Assembly: GCA_963702445.1 (NCBI GenBank)
Contig: CAVPCZ010000003.1
Location: 1-64,000 of the forward strand
DNA length: 64,000 nucleotides
Direction of reading: 5' to 3'
Origin: CAVPCZ01 sp963702445
GTDB lineage: Bacteria > Bacteroidota > Ignavibacteria > UBA10030 > UBA6906
Position 1 is the stretch's first letter; every line of letters begins with the position of its first letter. Both the position numbers and the translations under genes were made by a program. This document shows positions 1 to 11,108 of the stretch, one piece after another. Under the pieces are notes generated by a model that was not told the DNA's origin, searched no databases, and saw only the letters and a program-made list of their open reading frames with translations.

Positions 1-294
1 GACAAGCGCAGACCTCCGCGTGTCGAAAGTGCTGGACTTTCAACAGATTCCAGCTCACGATTTGAGACGGTGGTAATTTTTTCCGTCACAAATCTGTCAC
101 ACCCTCTTATCTCTCACGTCAAAAAGTGCCCTTTTTCGTCGGGGCGCGGGGATTTGAACCCCGGGCCTCTTGGTCCCAAATAATTTTCAGATGCCCGTTC
201 CGGCGAGAAAAGGGCGATTCTGAGCGAGGGAGAGTGCATACTGCGCATACTGTGCATGGGGGTGCTGAAAAACTAACACAAATCTGTCACAGCG
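1..294. repeat. Island-junction repeat, copy A, with tRNA-Pro 3'-half fragment
   Basis: Positions 128-180 are identical to the 3' half of the tRNA-Pro gene at 22,986-23,060 plus its downstream GCCCTTTTTCG; identity stops in the anticodon loop after 180. The left flank (1-127) matches 3,329-3,455 closely. The right flank (181-294) matches 3,509-3,621 and contains three 9-bp iterons at 234-260 (GTGCATACT, GCGCATACT, GTGCATGGG). CACAAATCTGTCACA occurs on both sides, near 87-101 and 278-292. The interpretation as an attachment-site remnant is inference. No gene is seen in 1-408. Confidence 0.75.
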
Positions 295-408
295 CTGCTT
301 TGAGGTGGAGCGTACGCCGTCCTGCTGATGTCTTGCGCTCGCGGAGGTTCATGCAAGAATCCGTCCAAAATCGTATATTCCACATGCGAAGCTAAGTGCT
401 GAGAGACT

Positions 409-891
409 ATGACACTAATACGAAAAGAGCGGATATATTTTGACTCTTCCGTCATTGGAGGATACTATGATGAGGAATTTTCAGAAGAGTCGAAGCGTGT
501 CATCGAGTATGCCCGCGACGGCCGGATAATTGTTCTCATGAGTGAAATTGTCATTCAAGAGATACTCAAGGCTCCTCTTCGTGTTCAGGAAGTCTTGACG
601 TCACTTCCCTCTGTAACTCTTGAGCGAATTGAGTTGACACCGGAGATAATCAGTCTGCGAGATGCCTATCTTGCCGCAAAGATAGTTGCTCCGCGCTGGA
701 CCGATGATGCAACGCACGTTGCAGCGGCCACAATCGCGCGTGCAGATGCTATTGTCTCATGGAACTTCACCCATATCGTTCGCCTGGACAAAATGCGGGC
801 GTACAACACGATTAATCTTCTGAATGGGTATGGAATCCTGACAATCATTTCCCCCAAAGAGGTCCGTTATGACGACCCGGCAACAGAATAA
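409..891 (+). CDS. PIN-domain protein, VapC-like toxin candidate
   Basis: The 160-residue protein has the size and acidic pattern of a PIN-domain nuclease: Asp12 in FDSSVIGG, acidic residues around Glu46/Glu51, Asp99-Asp100 in WTDDATHVAAA, and Asp113 before the SWNF motif near residue 118. PIN proteins cleave RNA using metal bound by such residues and commonly act as toxins of type II toxin-antitoxin pairs. The following small gene overlaps it by 23 bp, an arrangement expected for a coupled pair, although here the putative toxin comes first. The gene is visibly more AT-rich than the chromosome to the right, consistent with acquisition inside the island. PIN fold assignment is fairly secure; toxin activity is inference. 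Confidence 0.75.
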   Translation: MTLIRKERIYFDSSVIGGYYDEEFSEESKRVIEYARDGRIIVLMSEIVIQEILKAPLRVQEVLTSLPSVTLERIELTPEIISLRDAYLAAKIVAPRWTDDATHVAAATIARADAIVSWNFTHIVRLDKMRAYNTINLLNGYGILTIISPKEVRYDDPATE

Positions 892-1072
892 GGAGTTCGA
901 CTGCATAGCGTCAAAGCGGGAAGCACAGGACCAAATCTACCAAGAGACAAAAGAGATGTCACCGGATCAGCAGATTCAGTATTTTCGCAATGCTGTTGAG
1001 AACAGCCGATTGGCTGCGTGGTGGAAAAAGGCAACTCCGTTTTCCGGCAACCACGTCAACAAGGCTTCATAA
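869..1072 (+). CDS. Small PIN-partner protein, putative antitoxin
   Basis: This 67-residue charged protein contains the pattern EFD-x4-KREAQDQIYQET followed by MSPDQQIQYF. That resembles the short proteins often encoded directly beside this class of PIN protein. The start ATG at 869 lies inside the end of the PIN gene and is preceded by AAAGAGG, so translational coupling is likely. No DNA-binding domain is recognised. A role as antitoxin rests on gene order and size only. Confidence 0.55.
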   Translation: MTTRQQNKEFDCIASKREAQDQIYQETKEMSPDQQIQYFRNAVENSRLAAWWKKATPFSGNHVNKAS

Positions 1073-1304
1073 TCTCCGCGCCATTTCTCCTCTTGCCGTA
1101 TTTGCTGAAATGAACCCGCTTCTTCCCGACTCTCCGCAGTAGGATGTCATTTTCCTTTTTGAGCATCGCGTTTTCAGAGAGAATGGTCGCTTTTGACCGG
1201 AAGATCTGGAAGAAGAGACGGGGCAGGGTGGCCAAGCAACTTATCATGATTGCTCTCATGGAACAAGTCCCCCTTACGGGCCAGAACCCACTGTCCGGAT
1301 GCAA
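1056..1304 (-). pseudogene. Possible N-terminal remnant of an IS transposase
   Basis: The minus-strand reading frame gives about 82 residues with LPRLFFQIFRSKATILSEN followed by a lysine-rich stretch. This is reminiscent of the leader of integrase-core (IS3/IS481-like) transposases, where a hydrophobic helix is followed by ENxxLRxQLxVL and a basic segment. No catalytic domain follows. The left end overlaps the last codons of the small partner gene on the other strand. A chance open frame cannot be excluded. Confidence 0.3.
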
Positions 1305-1370
1305 TTCGTGAGAATTGTGAGTATGTTCTAAGAAACAGGAACAGCATTCACCTGAGAGACATGGGTCCCG

Positions 1371-2840
1371 ATGGGATATCTCACCGTACTTCTTGCGCTA
1401 CTCATGCTTGATGGGGCGAGGGCCAATGCACACGCGCTCCCCGGCCCGGAGCCGGAAGGCAATGTGGAGTCCGTGCGTCCGTACCTTGACACACTCGAAC
1501 ATGCCGGATTCTCCGGAACAGTGCTTGTCGAGTTTCAGGGGAGCCTCGTTATCTCTCAGGGATACGGCTACTCGGACCTGTTGCAGCGGCGGAAGAACTC
1601 CCCACGCACGGTCTTCGATATCGGCTCCGTCACAAAACAATTTACCGCGACGGCCATTCTGAAGCTGGAGATGGAAGGAAGACTCTCGACCGAGGACAAG
1701 CTGGGGCAGTACTTCGAGAATGTTTCCCCTGACAAGGCGGGCATCACGATCCATCACCTCCTGCGTCACTCCTCCGGGCTCAGAAGTAACATCGGCAGCG
1801 ACTACGACAGCATCACTGTTGCGGCGTTCGTTGACTCGGTCCTGAAGAGTCAGCTGAGGTTCCCGTGCGGCACGACATTCTCCTATTCAAATATCGGCTA
1901 TAGCCTGCTGGGGATTATCATCGAAAAGGTGTCGGGAATGCCGTACGAGGCATACCTGTACAGGAGCCTCTGGCAGCCGGCGGGAATGGAGCAGACTGGC
2001 TACAGGCGACCCGATTTCGATGCGACACTGATCGCCACCGGGTACCACAACAATGACGAGGCGTGGGGGAAGCCGACGGAAAAGAGGTGGGACGTAAATG
2101 GTCCTTTCTGGCACCTGAAAGGGAATGGCGGGATCCTTTCCACCACCGAAGACCTCCTCAAGTGGGACCATGCGCTGGCGACGGACAGAATCCTGTCATA
2201 CTCCGCAAAGGCGAAGATGTATTACCCGACCCTGGGGGACGGGGACGACCGCAACTCTTATTACGGATACGGCTGGGACGTCCACAAGACCCCCCGGAAT
2301 ACCATGGTTTACTGGCACAACGGATCGAACGGGATTTTCTTTGCCGACTTCTACCGGTTCGTGGACGAGGGCGCGACAGTCATCGTGTTGGCGAACAAAT
2401 CCAACGGCATTGAAGACGCAGGGCGCGAGATCGCTCGGGCGATTCTCGACTCGTCCTACCGACCGGTCGTGCCGGTGCTGGATAACGAACCCAACCGAAC
2501 GCTCACGGATCACGCCATCTTGGTCACGTTACAGGAGGGGATCGAGGCCGGTGGGAAGGAGTTTCAGGGACGAAAACCGGGCGTGAACCTCCTTGAGCAG
2601 CGAGTGAATACAAGAGGGTACGAACTCCTCAATTCGGGGAACGCGAGAGATGCAATCAGCGTGTTCAGGCTGAATGTGCTTGCCTTTCCGACATCGGCAA
2701 ATGCGTACGACAGTCTAGGAGAGGCGTACATGGTGGCTGGGGACTCCGCGTTGGCCATGGAGAACTACAGGAAAAGCCTGGCGCTCGATCCCGGCAACGG
2801 GAATGCGGAGAAGATGCTGAAGCGGCTCCTGGGGAAATGA
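1371..2840 (+). CDS. Serine hydrolase (beta-lactamase/class C-like) with C-terminal TPR
   Basis: The 489-residue protein has a hydrophobic N-terminus that probably exports it, then a penicillin-binding-protein-like serine hydrolase domain. The nucleophile motif is SVTK at residues 86-89, the second motif YSN is at 172-174, and WHNGSNG near residue 315 fits the third (HxG/KTG-like) motif. Residues from about 415 on form one or two TPR-type helical repeats (YDSLGEAYMVAGDSALAME). Relatives include esterases, D-aminopeptidases and carboxypeptidases; the substrate cannot be told from sequence. No strong ribosome site precedes the ATG at 1371. It is the last gene of island unit 1. Confidence 0.85.
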   Translation: MGYLTVLLALLMLDGARANAHALPGPEPEGNVESVRPYLDTLEHAGFSGTVLVEFQGSLVISQGYGYSDLLQRRKNSPRTVFDIGSVTKQFTATAILKLEMEGRLSTEDKLGQYFENVSPDKAGITIHHLLRHSSGLRSNIGSDYDSITVAAFVDSVLKSQLRFPCGTTFSYSNIGYSLLGIIIEKVSGMPYEAYLYRSLWQPAGMEQTGYRRPDFDATLIATGYHNNDEAWGKPTEKRWDVNGPFWHLKGNGGILSTTEDLLKWDHALATDRILSYSAKAKMYYPTLGDGDDRNSYYGYGWDVHKTPRNTMVYWHNGSNGIFFADFYRFVDEGATVIVLANKSNGIEDAGREIARAILDSSYRPVVPVLDNEPNRTLTDHAILVTLQEGIEAGGKEFQGRKPGVNLLEQRVNTRGYELLNSGNARDAISVFRLNVLAFPTSANAYDSLGEAYMVAGDSALAMENYRKSLALDPGNGNAEKMLKRLLGK

Positions 2841-3308
2841 CCGGGTCCGGCTCTCAGATAGTGGATGGAGCAATCTTCTTTCGTCCGGGTCCCCAGCGGG
2901 TTCAGGCGTGAAGAAATTCGGGATATAACTCGTAAGGGGGACTTATCCCGTCCCTTACGCCGCCTGCCTGTAATCGTGGTGATGCAGCCAGCCGGGGTAT
3001 TCCAAGCTGGTCAAAGTAGCGTGTTGGGAGCGCAAGGTGGAGGAGCTTAGCAGAGTTCTTCCACCATCGTATACCGTTGGTGGTCACCCGCAGAAGATCG
3101 GCACTTCAAACGTCAGATGGAATAAACCCCCTCCCCCTACGGGGTCGCGCTCAGAGAACAGTTGTATGTCGACCTCAAAGGGTGGGCTCTCACCGTACCG
3201 CAGTCCAAGCAGAGAAACTCCCAATTCACACCCCATCTCCAACAAATAAAGGCCTTGGCTTCATCTTGGTGAAGACAGGACCCTGTAATTTGACTACGAG
3301 ATGTTGAC
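2841..3308. other. Intergenic stretch after the serine hydrolase gene
   Basis: No convincing gene is present. Bases 3,073-3,121 resemble 12,596-12,645 (both contain AGATCGG then a CTTCAAAC/CCTCGAAAC-like stretch), each a few hundred bases before a tRNA-Pro fragment, so this appears to be part of a shared unit-end module. A 60-codon minus-strand open frame at 2,902-3,087 reads WWKNSAKLLHLALPTRYFD and could be a decayed coding tail, but I cannot assign it. Confidence 0.35.
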
Positions 3309-3621
3309 TTCAGGACCTCTTGGCCCCGGGACAAGCGCAAGCCTCTGCCTGGCGAAAATGCTGGACTTTCAACAGATTCTAGCCAACGATTTGAGACGGG
3401 GGTAATTTTTTCCGTCACAAATCTGTCACACCCGCCTCTCTCTCACCTCAAAATTGCCCTTTTTCGTCGGGGCGCGGGGATTTGAACCCCGGGCCTCTTG
3501 GTCCCAAATAAAATTCAGGTACCTGTTCTGGCGAAAAAAGGGCGATTCTGAGACAGGGAGAGTGCATACTGCGCATACTGTGCATGGGGGTGAGAAAAAA
3601 GTAGCACAAATCTGTCACACC
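3309..3621. repeat. Island-junction repeat, copy B, with tRNA-Pro 3'-half fragment
   Basis: Positions 3,456-3,508 are identical to the tRNA-Pro 3' half plus GCCCTTTTTCG. At 3,313-3,345 a degenerate anticodon-arm/D-arm-like piece (CCTCTTGGCCCC ... ACAAGCGC) recalls the other half of the tRNA. CACAAATCTGTCACA sits on both sides (about 3,416-3,430 and 3,605-3,619). Three 9-bp iterons occupy 3,562-3,588. An inverted pair, GCCCTTTTTCG at 3,456 and GCGAAAAAAGGGC ending near 3,543, encloses the fragment. The remaining bases to 3,825 hold no gene that I can see. Confidence 0.75.
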
Positions 3622-3825
3622 TTTGGTTAGCATCACGCCGACAATCTTATGAAGCTCGGGTTCGTGTGTGGACATTCCCGTATAGCTATACTCGTTAGAA
3701 CAACGACCAGAGTCGTCCTCCCTCAATCCTTGACACTCTAGATTCGTTTCCCTATTTTTCTGCCTGAACGACATCTCCACTCTTTCCGGACTTTCGTCAC
3801 CCTCGCGTTTCAGCTGGGGGGGCAC

Positions 3826-6800
3826 TTGGGTTTCCTACCGATCTGTTACATCGCTCATTTCCGCCGAATTCGCCAATTTCGGGTCGGATTGTTGTGCCTT
3901 TTCCTGATGCTCCCTTCCATCTCTCTTCTTTCCGCCCAGGAAAAGCTCCTCCCCGTCTTCCACTTCAACCGCCTCACAACCGCCGAGGGCCTTCCGTCGA
4001 ACAACATCCTCTCCAGCGTTGTTCGCGACAGCAAAGGCTTCGTCTGGATTGGGACGGCAAACGGACTGTCCAGATATGATGGGTATGGATTCAAGACCTA
4101 TCGCAACGTGCCGAATGACTCCACTTCGCTCTCTTCCAGCATGATCATGATGGTGAAAGAGGATAGTAAACATCGACTCTGGGTGGGAACATGGGATGCG
4201 GGTCTTAGCCTCTATGATCCCGTCCGTGATTGCTTTGTCAATTTCTACTCCGCGACCCGGGGACTCCACCTGGATTCAGACGCGCACGGTGTATTCAATG
4301 GTTGAGGATAGCGCTGGAGTCCTTTGGTTTGGGACGAGCAAGGGGGAAGGGGGAATTGTACGCGTTGAACTGCCGGATCTCAGAGAAGCCCGCGACTTTG
4401 ATAGTCTGGCGCGCAGCATCCGCTTCAAAACATACCCCCTTGGAACGCCTCGCAATGGTGCGAACGACTTGTGCATGCATTCCGATGGAAGGATCATCGT
4501 GGCTTCCGACAGCGGACTGCTTCTTTTTGACCGCCGGACCGGAGCGATCTCACGCCCGGACTTCCCCAACCCTCTTGGCGCGCGACTCAATTCTGTTCTT
4601 ATATGGCGTCTCGTTCAAGACCACACTGCAAACCTCTGGCTGCCAACATCGGAAGGGCTATTCAAGATCAATTGGAAGGATGGGAAGCTCCTGAATTATC
4701 GGCACAGCAAAAATGACAGCCTTTCGATTTCCAGGGATAACCTTCTGGATGGTACCTTGGACCACCAAGGTAATATCTGGCTTGCGAGTTCTGAAGGAGT
4801 GGACATCTTTTCACCCGCGACAGGAAAACGGATACCATACCTGACGTTCGGAGCCACTCCCGGTGGGAGCGCCAGCATGCTTCTCTCGCTCGACCGGATG
4901 GGTACGCTCTGGGTCAGCACGAGCGGCGGCGGCCTCTACTGGCTCAGCGAGAAATCCCGGCGGTTCCCCCACTATTCACGCGGACACACCGGAACCTCAC
5001 CAAGGGGATATGAAACAATCGAGCAAACGCCCGGCGGTGAGTATTGGATCTGCTCCTACGGAACGGTGTCCCAGCTGGACGTCCCGACACGAAGCTTCGT
5101 GAAATCCATCGATGTTTTGCGGGGCGCCAGGGGCACGTATTGGGACTCCAACATGCGCACATCGCTCCTCGACGACAAGGGGATCTTGTGGTACGGCATC
5201 TGGGGACCCGGTCTCTACAAAGTCGATCTCGCCACCGGGCAAGTAAGAAACTATCGATATCCAGATCAGCTTCACGCGGGGGATGCCACGGTAAGGAGCA
5301 TCGCACCAGGATCAGGTGATTCCCTCTGGATAGCAGCTGCGCATGACGGGCTCTGGAAATTCGATCCCGCATCCGGCAGGTTTCAGCGAGGATCGAAGAC
5401 CTCGTTTCCCAGAGCCAATGACGTCATGAAAGACCGTAACGGGAAGATCTGGCTGGCTACTCTACTGGACGGTCTCTATCTTCTCGACCCCATCACCGGC
5501 GCTATCGACCATTTCGTGCACGACCGCTCCAACCCGAATTCTTTGAGCAATGATCGGACAAATAATCTGTACGAGGACCCTTCCGGCAGAATCTGGTTCG
5601 GTGCTGTCAGTGTCATCAACCTCTGGAATCCTGGCAGCCGCACATTTTCGAGATATCCCAATCCGGCCTTCCGTGACGCTCACACCGCGCGTGTCATAGG
5701 ATCAGACCGGAAAGGAAGACTGTGGGTATCGTACGGTGACGGGCAGCTGTCAATGTTCGACCCCAGCTCCGGTCAGTTCGTGAACTTTGATGTGTCCGAT
5801 GGCGTGTGCGGCTATGTTATCGACATGGAGAACATGGAAGACGGGCGAGTTCTTCTAACCGGCTCCGGCGGACTGAATCTCTTTGACCCCGACAGCGTGC
5901 TACAAATCCGGCGTGCAACGCCTCCTCTTGCGATCACCAGAATGAGCATCAACGATCGTCCGGTTGTGCCAGCATCGCCGGTCGATGGATCCGGCACCCT
6001 TCCGCTCTCGTATCATCAGGATGTGATCGAATTGGAGTTTGCGGCGCTCGACATTGATGCGCCGCAGCTCGTTGAGTATCGGTACAGACTGGAGGGCCTG
6101 GAGAATGAATGGGTTGAACCCAAAGGCCGCCGCTTCGTTCGATATCCGGGCTTGCGCCCCGGCGAGTACGTGTTCAGGGTCAGAGCCGCTTCTTCACGTG
6201 GAGAATGGCCGGAGCAGGAGATCGCGCTGGCGATCAGCATCGCCCCACCCTGGTGGCAGACACGATGGGCCTATGCCGGGTATGTGATGTTGATGGTTGG
6301 TGTCATCGCGGCGGGATATCGAATACGGATGAAGCAGCTTCGCCTGAAACAGCAGGCTGAGATGGAGCACTTCCAGGCAGAACGCCTTGCAGAGGTCGAC
6401 AGGCTGAAATCCCGTTTCTTTGCCAACATCTCGCATGAGTTTCGTACGCCGCTCACGCTCATTCTGGGACCGGCTGAAGATGGAATGGAGGCGAACGGAG
6501 AGCGAACAACGCGAGAGAGATTCCGGCTGATACGGGACAACGCCCGCAAGCTCCTCGCGCTGGTCAGCCAGCTGCTGGATTTCTCTCATGTCGAGTCCGG
6601 GACGATGAAACTGCAAGTGTCGAGGAGCGATATTGTTCCGTTCCTTCGCCGCACGGTGATGTCGTTTGAATCGTGGGCTGAGAAGAGAAAGATAGACCTG
6701 GATTTCCGTTCTGAGAATGATTCAGCCAGCGGCTTCTTCGACAAAGACAAGCTGGAGAAGATTCTCAACAACCTGATGTCGAATGCGTTGAAGTTCACTC

Positions 6801-8012
6801 CCGAAGGAGGGAGTATCTCAGTGTCGTTGCAGTATCCGGTGGGTCAACACGCTGTCCCTCAGGACTCCGAAAATCGCCTTCCCCGCCGAGACGACAATTC
6901 GACAAGCTTCATTGAAATTGCGGTGTCAGACACCGGCCCCGGCATCTCGGCAGCACACCTTTCCCGCATTTTTGACCGCTTCTATCGTGTTGATGACACT
7001 CACACGACCGAAGGGACCGGGATCGGTCTGGCCCTGACGAAGGAGCTCGTGGAGCTTCACCACGGGAGAATAGTTGCAGGGAGCACGCCCGGAAAGGGAT
7101 CGGTGTTTACGGTAACCTTGCCGATTGAAGAATCTGCCTACCGGCGTGATGAGATCAGCGTGTCTGCCCTTCAAGGTGCGAGGCCCGAATATGCTCCTGT
7201 CGTAGCGTCTCCCTTGGGGGCGGGGGATATTCCTACCGCACCATCGCCAGATGGAAAGCCGATTGTGCTTGTCGTGGAGGATAACGCGGACCTCCGCAGT
7301 TATGTTCGAATGTTCCTGGAAGCAGACTATGCGGTGCATGAGGCAAAGGACGGAAAAGAAGGCTATGATCAGGCGATAGAGATGGTCCCGGACCTGGTAG
7401 TCAGCGATCTGATGATGCCAAGAATGGATGGGATGGAGCTCTGCCGTGCATTGAAACAGGACGTAAAGACGAGCCATGTCCCGGTCATTCTCCTGACTGC
7501 CCGGGCGGGAACTGAGAGCAAGATTGAAGGGTTGGAAACCGGCGCTGATGACTACGTGACGAAGCCGTTTGATTCCAAAGAACTGATGGCCCGGGTGCGG
7601 AACCTGATTGAGCAGCGCCGCCTCCTGCGGCAGAAATTCTCCGCCGGGGCCGTGCTGAGGCCCGGCGAGGTTGCGGTGACGTCGCTCGATGATGCGCTGC
7701 TGAAGAAGGTCATGAATACGGTAGAGAAGAACATGGGAGACGAGGATTTCGGCGTTAACGATTTGGCCGCAGAGGCGTGCTCTGAGCCGGAGACAACTCA
7801 GCCGCAAATTGTTCAGTCTCACAAACCTCTCTCCAGTGGAATTCATCCGGTATATCCGTCTCAACGGGCGTCGCGAACTGCTGGAGAAGAATTCCGGCAC
7901 AGTGGCTGAGATCGCCTTCCAGGTCGGGTTCGGCAGTCCTTCCTATTTCACCTCTTGCTTCCGCGAGCGCTTTGGTTGCTCCCCTTCTGAGGTTCGCCAC
8001 CAGAGTAGCTGA
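3826..8012 (+). CDS. Hybrid two-component regulator (propeller sensor, kinase, receiver, AraC), frameshifted
   Basis: Reconstructed as one gene of roughly 1,395 codons, read in three pieces: 3,826-about 4,260, about 4,256-7,785 and about 7,780-8,012. Order: possible signal peptide, many Reg_prop propeller blades (LWVGTWDAGL, LWFGTSKGEGG), a Y_Y_Y domain near genomic 6,000-6,200, one membrane helix (about 6,260-6,310), HisKA with the phospho-acceptor His in ISHEFRTP (6,434), HATPase with DTGPGI and GTGIGLAL, a receiver with VSDLMMPRMDG, and a C-terminal AraC HTH (IAFQVGFGSPSYF). Such proteins sense periplasmic ligands, often glycans, and control nearby genes. The first break is in CCCGGGG and the second in TGCTCTGAG. 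The likely start is TTG at 3,826 after GGGGGG. The paralogue at 18,348-22,349 is intact. Confidence 0.8.
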
Positions 8013-8363
8013 TCCGGCAAATTGCTCTTTTCCACCTCGGGCATTCATCGACCTCTTTCACATGTCTGAATTCTTACAGACTGTGGCCAAATCCTGCTAG
8101 CCCCCCCAGCTTGCTTTTCATTAAATTTGGTCAATTTCGAACAGGTCGTCGGTCGAATGGAAATCGTGAAATCTGGCTTTCTTTGGGTGATTATGCGGAC
8201 CCCAAAAGGCGGAATCACCCAAACAGCTGGATTCGAAAAATGTGGAACCGTCGTGGGGATGCATTTCAAGAACGAAGCCGGCACCTTGTCTGGACAAACA
8301 ACAGATTTCCGGGAATTGAGCTGGAAAGGTAGCGTCGAAAGCTGACAATACTAAGGAGGTCAT
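8013..8363. other. Intergenic region between hybrid regulator and peptidase gene
   Basis: About 350 bases without a supportable gene. Only short open frames occur on both strands and none has a recognisable protein. The right end supplies the ribosome site AAGGAGGT just before the ATG at 8,364. I see no clear promoter or terminator. Confidence 0.4.
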
Positions 8364-10924
8364 ATGAGGACATTCTCCTGTATTCTTGTTCTTTGTCTGT
8401 CATTCGCTCTTACGTACGCACAGAGGGTCCCGAAGTATGACACCCGACCCCCCTGGGTCATTTCTCCCACAACGGAATCGGCCCAGGGAGCGATGCCGCA
8501 ACCTCTTGCGTTCAAACGGCCGGGGCACTACACACTGGGTGAATGGAGGCAACTCATCGATTCAGCGTGGGGACCAGGCATATCAACCGAACTGAAACTT
8601 CAGACATTCGACGCATATTGGGACAAGGTGCACCGAATATGGGGAGGGTTCCCGAATCTCGACATCAATTGGGACTCGCTGAGAAATGTCTACAGACCTT
8701 TAGTCGCGGCAGGTGTCAGCCGGGGGCGGTTTGCCGGGATCCTGAGCCGTTTGACGCGGGCGCTTAGTGAATGGCATGTCGTTGCAGATGATATTGGCAT
8801 AGACAGCACTATGGGCATGACGGGAAGCGACGCAGAGTATCCGAACCTACCGTCTTACCGATACAAGGCAGGCGTTCCTCTCCTCAACTTCGGCGTGGGC
8901 TTTCGATCCAATTTCGGCGCGGGAATCACTGCCATTGGGGATAGTCTTGCCCTGGTGTGTAGCGTCATGCCCAACCATCCCCTCAATCTGGGACCGGGGG
9001 ACATCATTCTTGGGTATGATGGAGTCCCATGGAAAGCTTGGTCCGGGAGTTGTTTGACGCAGAACTTCCGGTCCTGAATGGCGGACCGATCGGATCCACT
9101 CCTGCTGCGGTCAACCATGTGATCGTCGCGTCTGTGGGCACGAACTGGGGGCTCTTTGACACGATTGATGTGATGAAGTATCCGTCGAATACGATCGTGC
9201 ACTACCCGACGGCTCTCCTGAAATCCATCGTGCCGCCATACCCCATTGCCACGGAAGAGCTCCCTGTGAACGGGGTTGCATTCCCGAATATCAAGTCCAA
9301 TAACCTTGTATCGTGGGGGGTCGTTGAAGGGACAACCATCGGATATGTCTACGCGTGGGATTGGCTCGGCGTCCCTGACGGGAACACCCGCACACAGTTT
9401 GGCCAGGCGATAGATGATCTTATGCACACACACCTCGTCACGGGATTGATACTCGATTTCAGGACAAACTACGGCGGTTGGGAGCACTACGCCAACATCG
9501 GATTCAGTCACTTGTTCAATATCGATCCCACTAACAACTACTCTCGCGCATGGCGTGTGCCGGGGAATGATCACTTCCTTTTCACGATCGCTCCTGCATA
9601 TGGGCCGGATTTCTTCACCCCCACACCGGAGATTTTCGATCATCCCATCGCTGTGCTGACCGGACCGAATTGCGGTAGTGCAGGCGATTACAATGCGTTC
9701 AGGTTGCGCTTCCATCCCATGGTCCGATTCTTTGGAGAACCAACAGCCGGGGCATACACAGATTTGGATGTTAATCCATATTTCTATTCCAACAACTATC
9801 TGTGCAGGGTTGACCCGGCTTGCACGTATTCGAATGTCAACAACGAGGCATACATGATCCACAAGGCGTTTCCGGTGGATGAAGAATTGTGGCTCACCCG
9901 CGACGGCGTGGCGAAGGGTGAAGACAATGTGGTGAAACGTGCCCTCCAGTGGATTAACACGCTATCGTATGTGCACGATGTTTCCGTTATGAATCCATAC
10001 GCCCGACCCGGAGTTGATTCACTCACTGTAACGGCAGTGCTCACCAACCCCGGTAACCATTCGATGGCTGCTTCGCTGGTCATCAAGAACATCAGCGGTG
10101 TGGTCCAAGATAGTGCCGCAATGATGAACGACGGTCTCCACGGCGATGGTTTGCCGGGCGACAGCGTCCTGGGAGCGCGATTCCGCGCACCGTTGACTGA
10201 AGGATTTTATGCCATTGACTTGCGGACCCGCGATAACACGATTAACGCTTCACGACTCCTGCCTGCGGTGTCACTCATGACTACTGCCGGTCCAGTGGTC
10301 TGTGTTGGTGACACTTCCAGCAGCGTTCCACAATGGGGATCGACAGTAGGCTTCAGACTCAAAATCAACAACAAGGGGAGGACCGCCTCCACCCCAGCCA
10401 TTGGAGGAACAATTCGCCCACTTGATACAGCCGCCACGATAGCGTCCAGCAACCCATCATTCACTGTCGGCGACATCACATCAGGGGAGGTGCGGTTGAG
10501 CAGCCCCGTGAGAATTGCATTCTCCACCTGGTGCGCAGGAACGAGAGACATCCGCTTCGAGCTCCTGTTTTCAAGCAATGCAACTCAGTACTGGCGCGAC
10601 ACGATCAAGATCCAGGTGGTAGACCCCATCGGCTTCGTTCATGAGCAAGAGCAGATTCCGACGACATACGAGTTGGATCAGAACTTCCCCAACCCCTTCA
10701 ACCCCTCGACGACCATCCGCTACGGCCTGCCTCAGAAGTCAGCCGTTCATCTGTCGATCTTCAATACCCTAGGCCAGCAGGTCGCTCAGATCGTCAATGG
10801 GGACATGGATGCAGGGCATCATGAGGTGCGGTTTGACGGGAGCAGCCTATCGAGCGGGGTGTACTTCTACAGAATTCAAGCCGGTGGCTTTGTGGAGACC
10901 AAACGATTGATGCTCTTGAGATAG
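8364..10924 (+). CDS. Secreted S41-like peptidase with T9SS sorting domain, one frameshift
   Basis: The first 19 residues form a signal peptide (MRTFSCILVLCLSFALTYAQ). The frame breaks near 9,036-9,040 (GGAAAGCTTGG); one extra T would join LGYDGVPWKA to the downstream VRELFDAELPVL. A PDZ-like stretch (GPGDIILGYDGVPW) precedes the peptidase core, in which LILDFRTNYGG and GPNCGSAGDYNAF match the S41 (C-terminal processing protease/tricorn) pattern with the nucleophile Ser in GSAGD. An Ig-like segment follows. The last 75 residues are a T9SS type A sorting domain (NFPNPFNPSTTIRYGLP ... SSGVYFYRIQAG). The protein is therefore probably exported and attached outside. A strong AAGGAGGT site supports the ATG start. 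It belongs to island unit 2. Confidence 0.8.
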
Positions 10925-11108
10925 TCGGACGTGAGACCCGGTGTGTATGACATCTTTGGTCGCGATATTGCGGTGCTGTGAATGAGAACAATGCGCCGCC
11001 GAGTGATATTTCTGATTGACCGCTCGGATACGACGTGGAACGAGATGAACACCACTATGTTGAACAGCAGCATCAGTCACTCTCTCTGAAAAAGGAGGGC
11101 ATTCTCCA

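Larger units (their letters stand above)
128..3508. mobile_element. Putative tRNA-Pro-targeted island unit 1 (about 3.3 kb)
   Basis: This is the segment between tRNA-Pro fragment copies A (128-180) and B (3,456-3,508), which are direct repeats. Its cargo is a PIN-domain/small-protein pair, a possible transposase remnant and a serine hydrolase. No integrase or relaxase is visible. Its left end (181-294) matches the left end of unit 2, and its right end (about 3,380-3,455) matches the right end of unit 2. That the unit once moved as a discrete element is inferred from the direct repeats and shared termini. Confidence 0.5.

Noticed and set aside
2902..3087. 60-codon minus-strand frame near the end of unit 1
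   Set aside because: It has a protein-like stretch but no start context or known family; too weak to call a gene.
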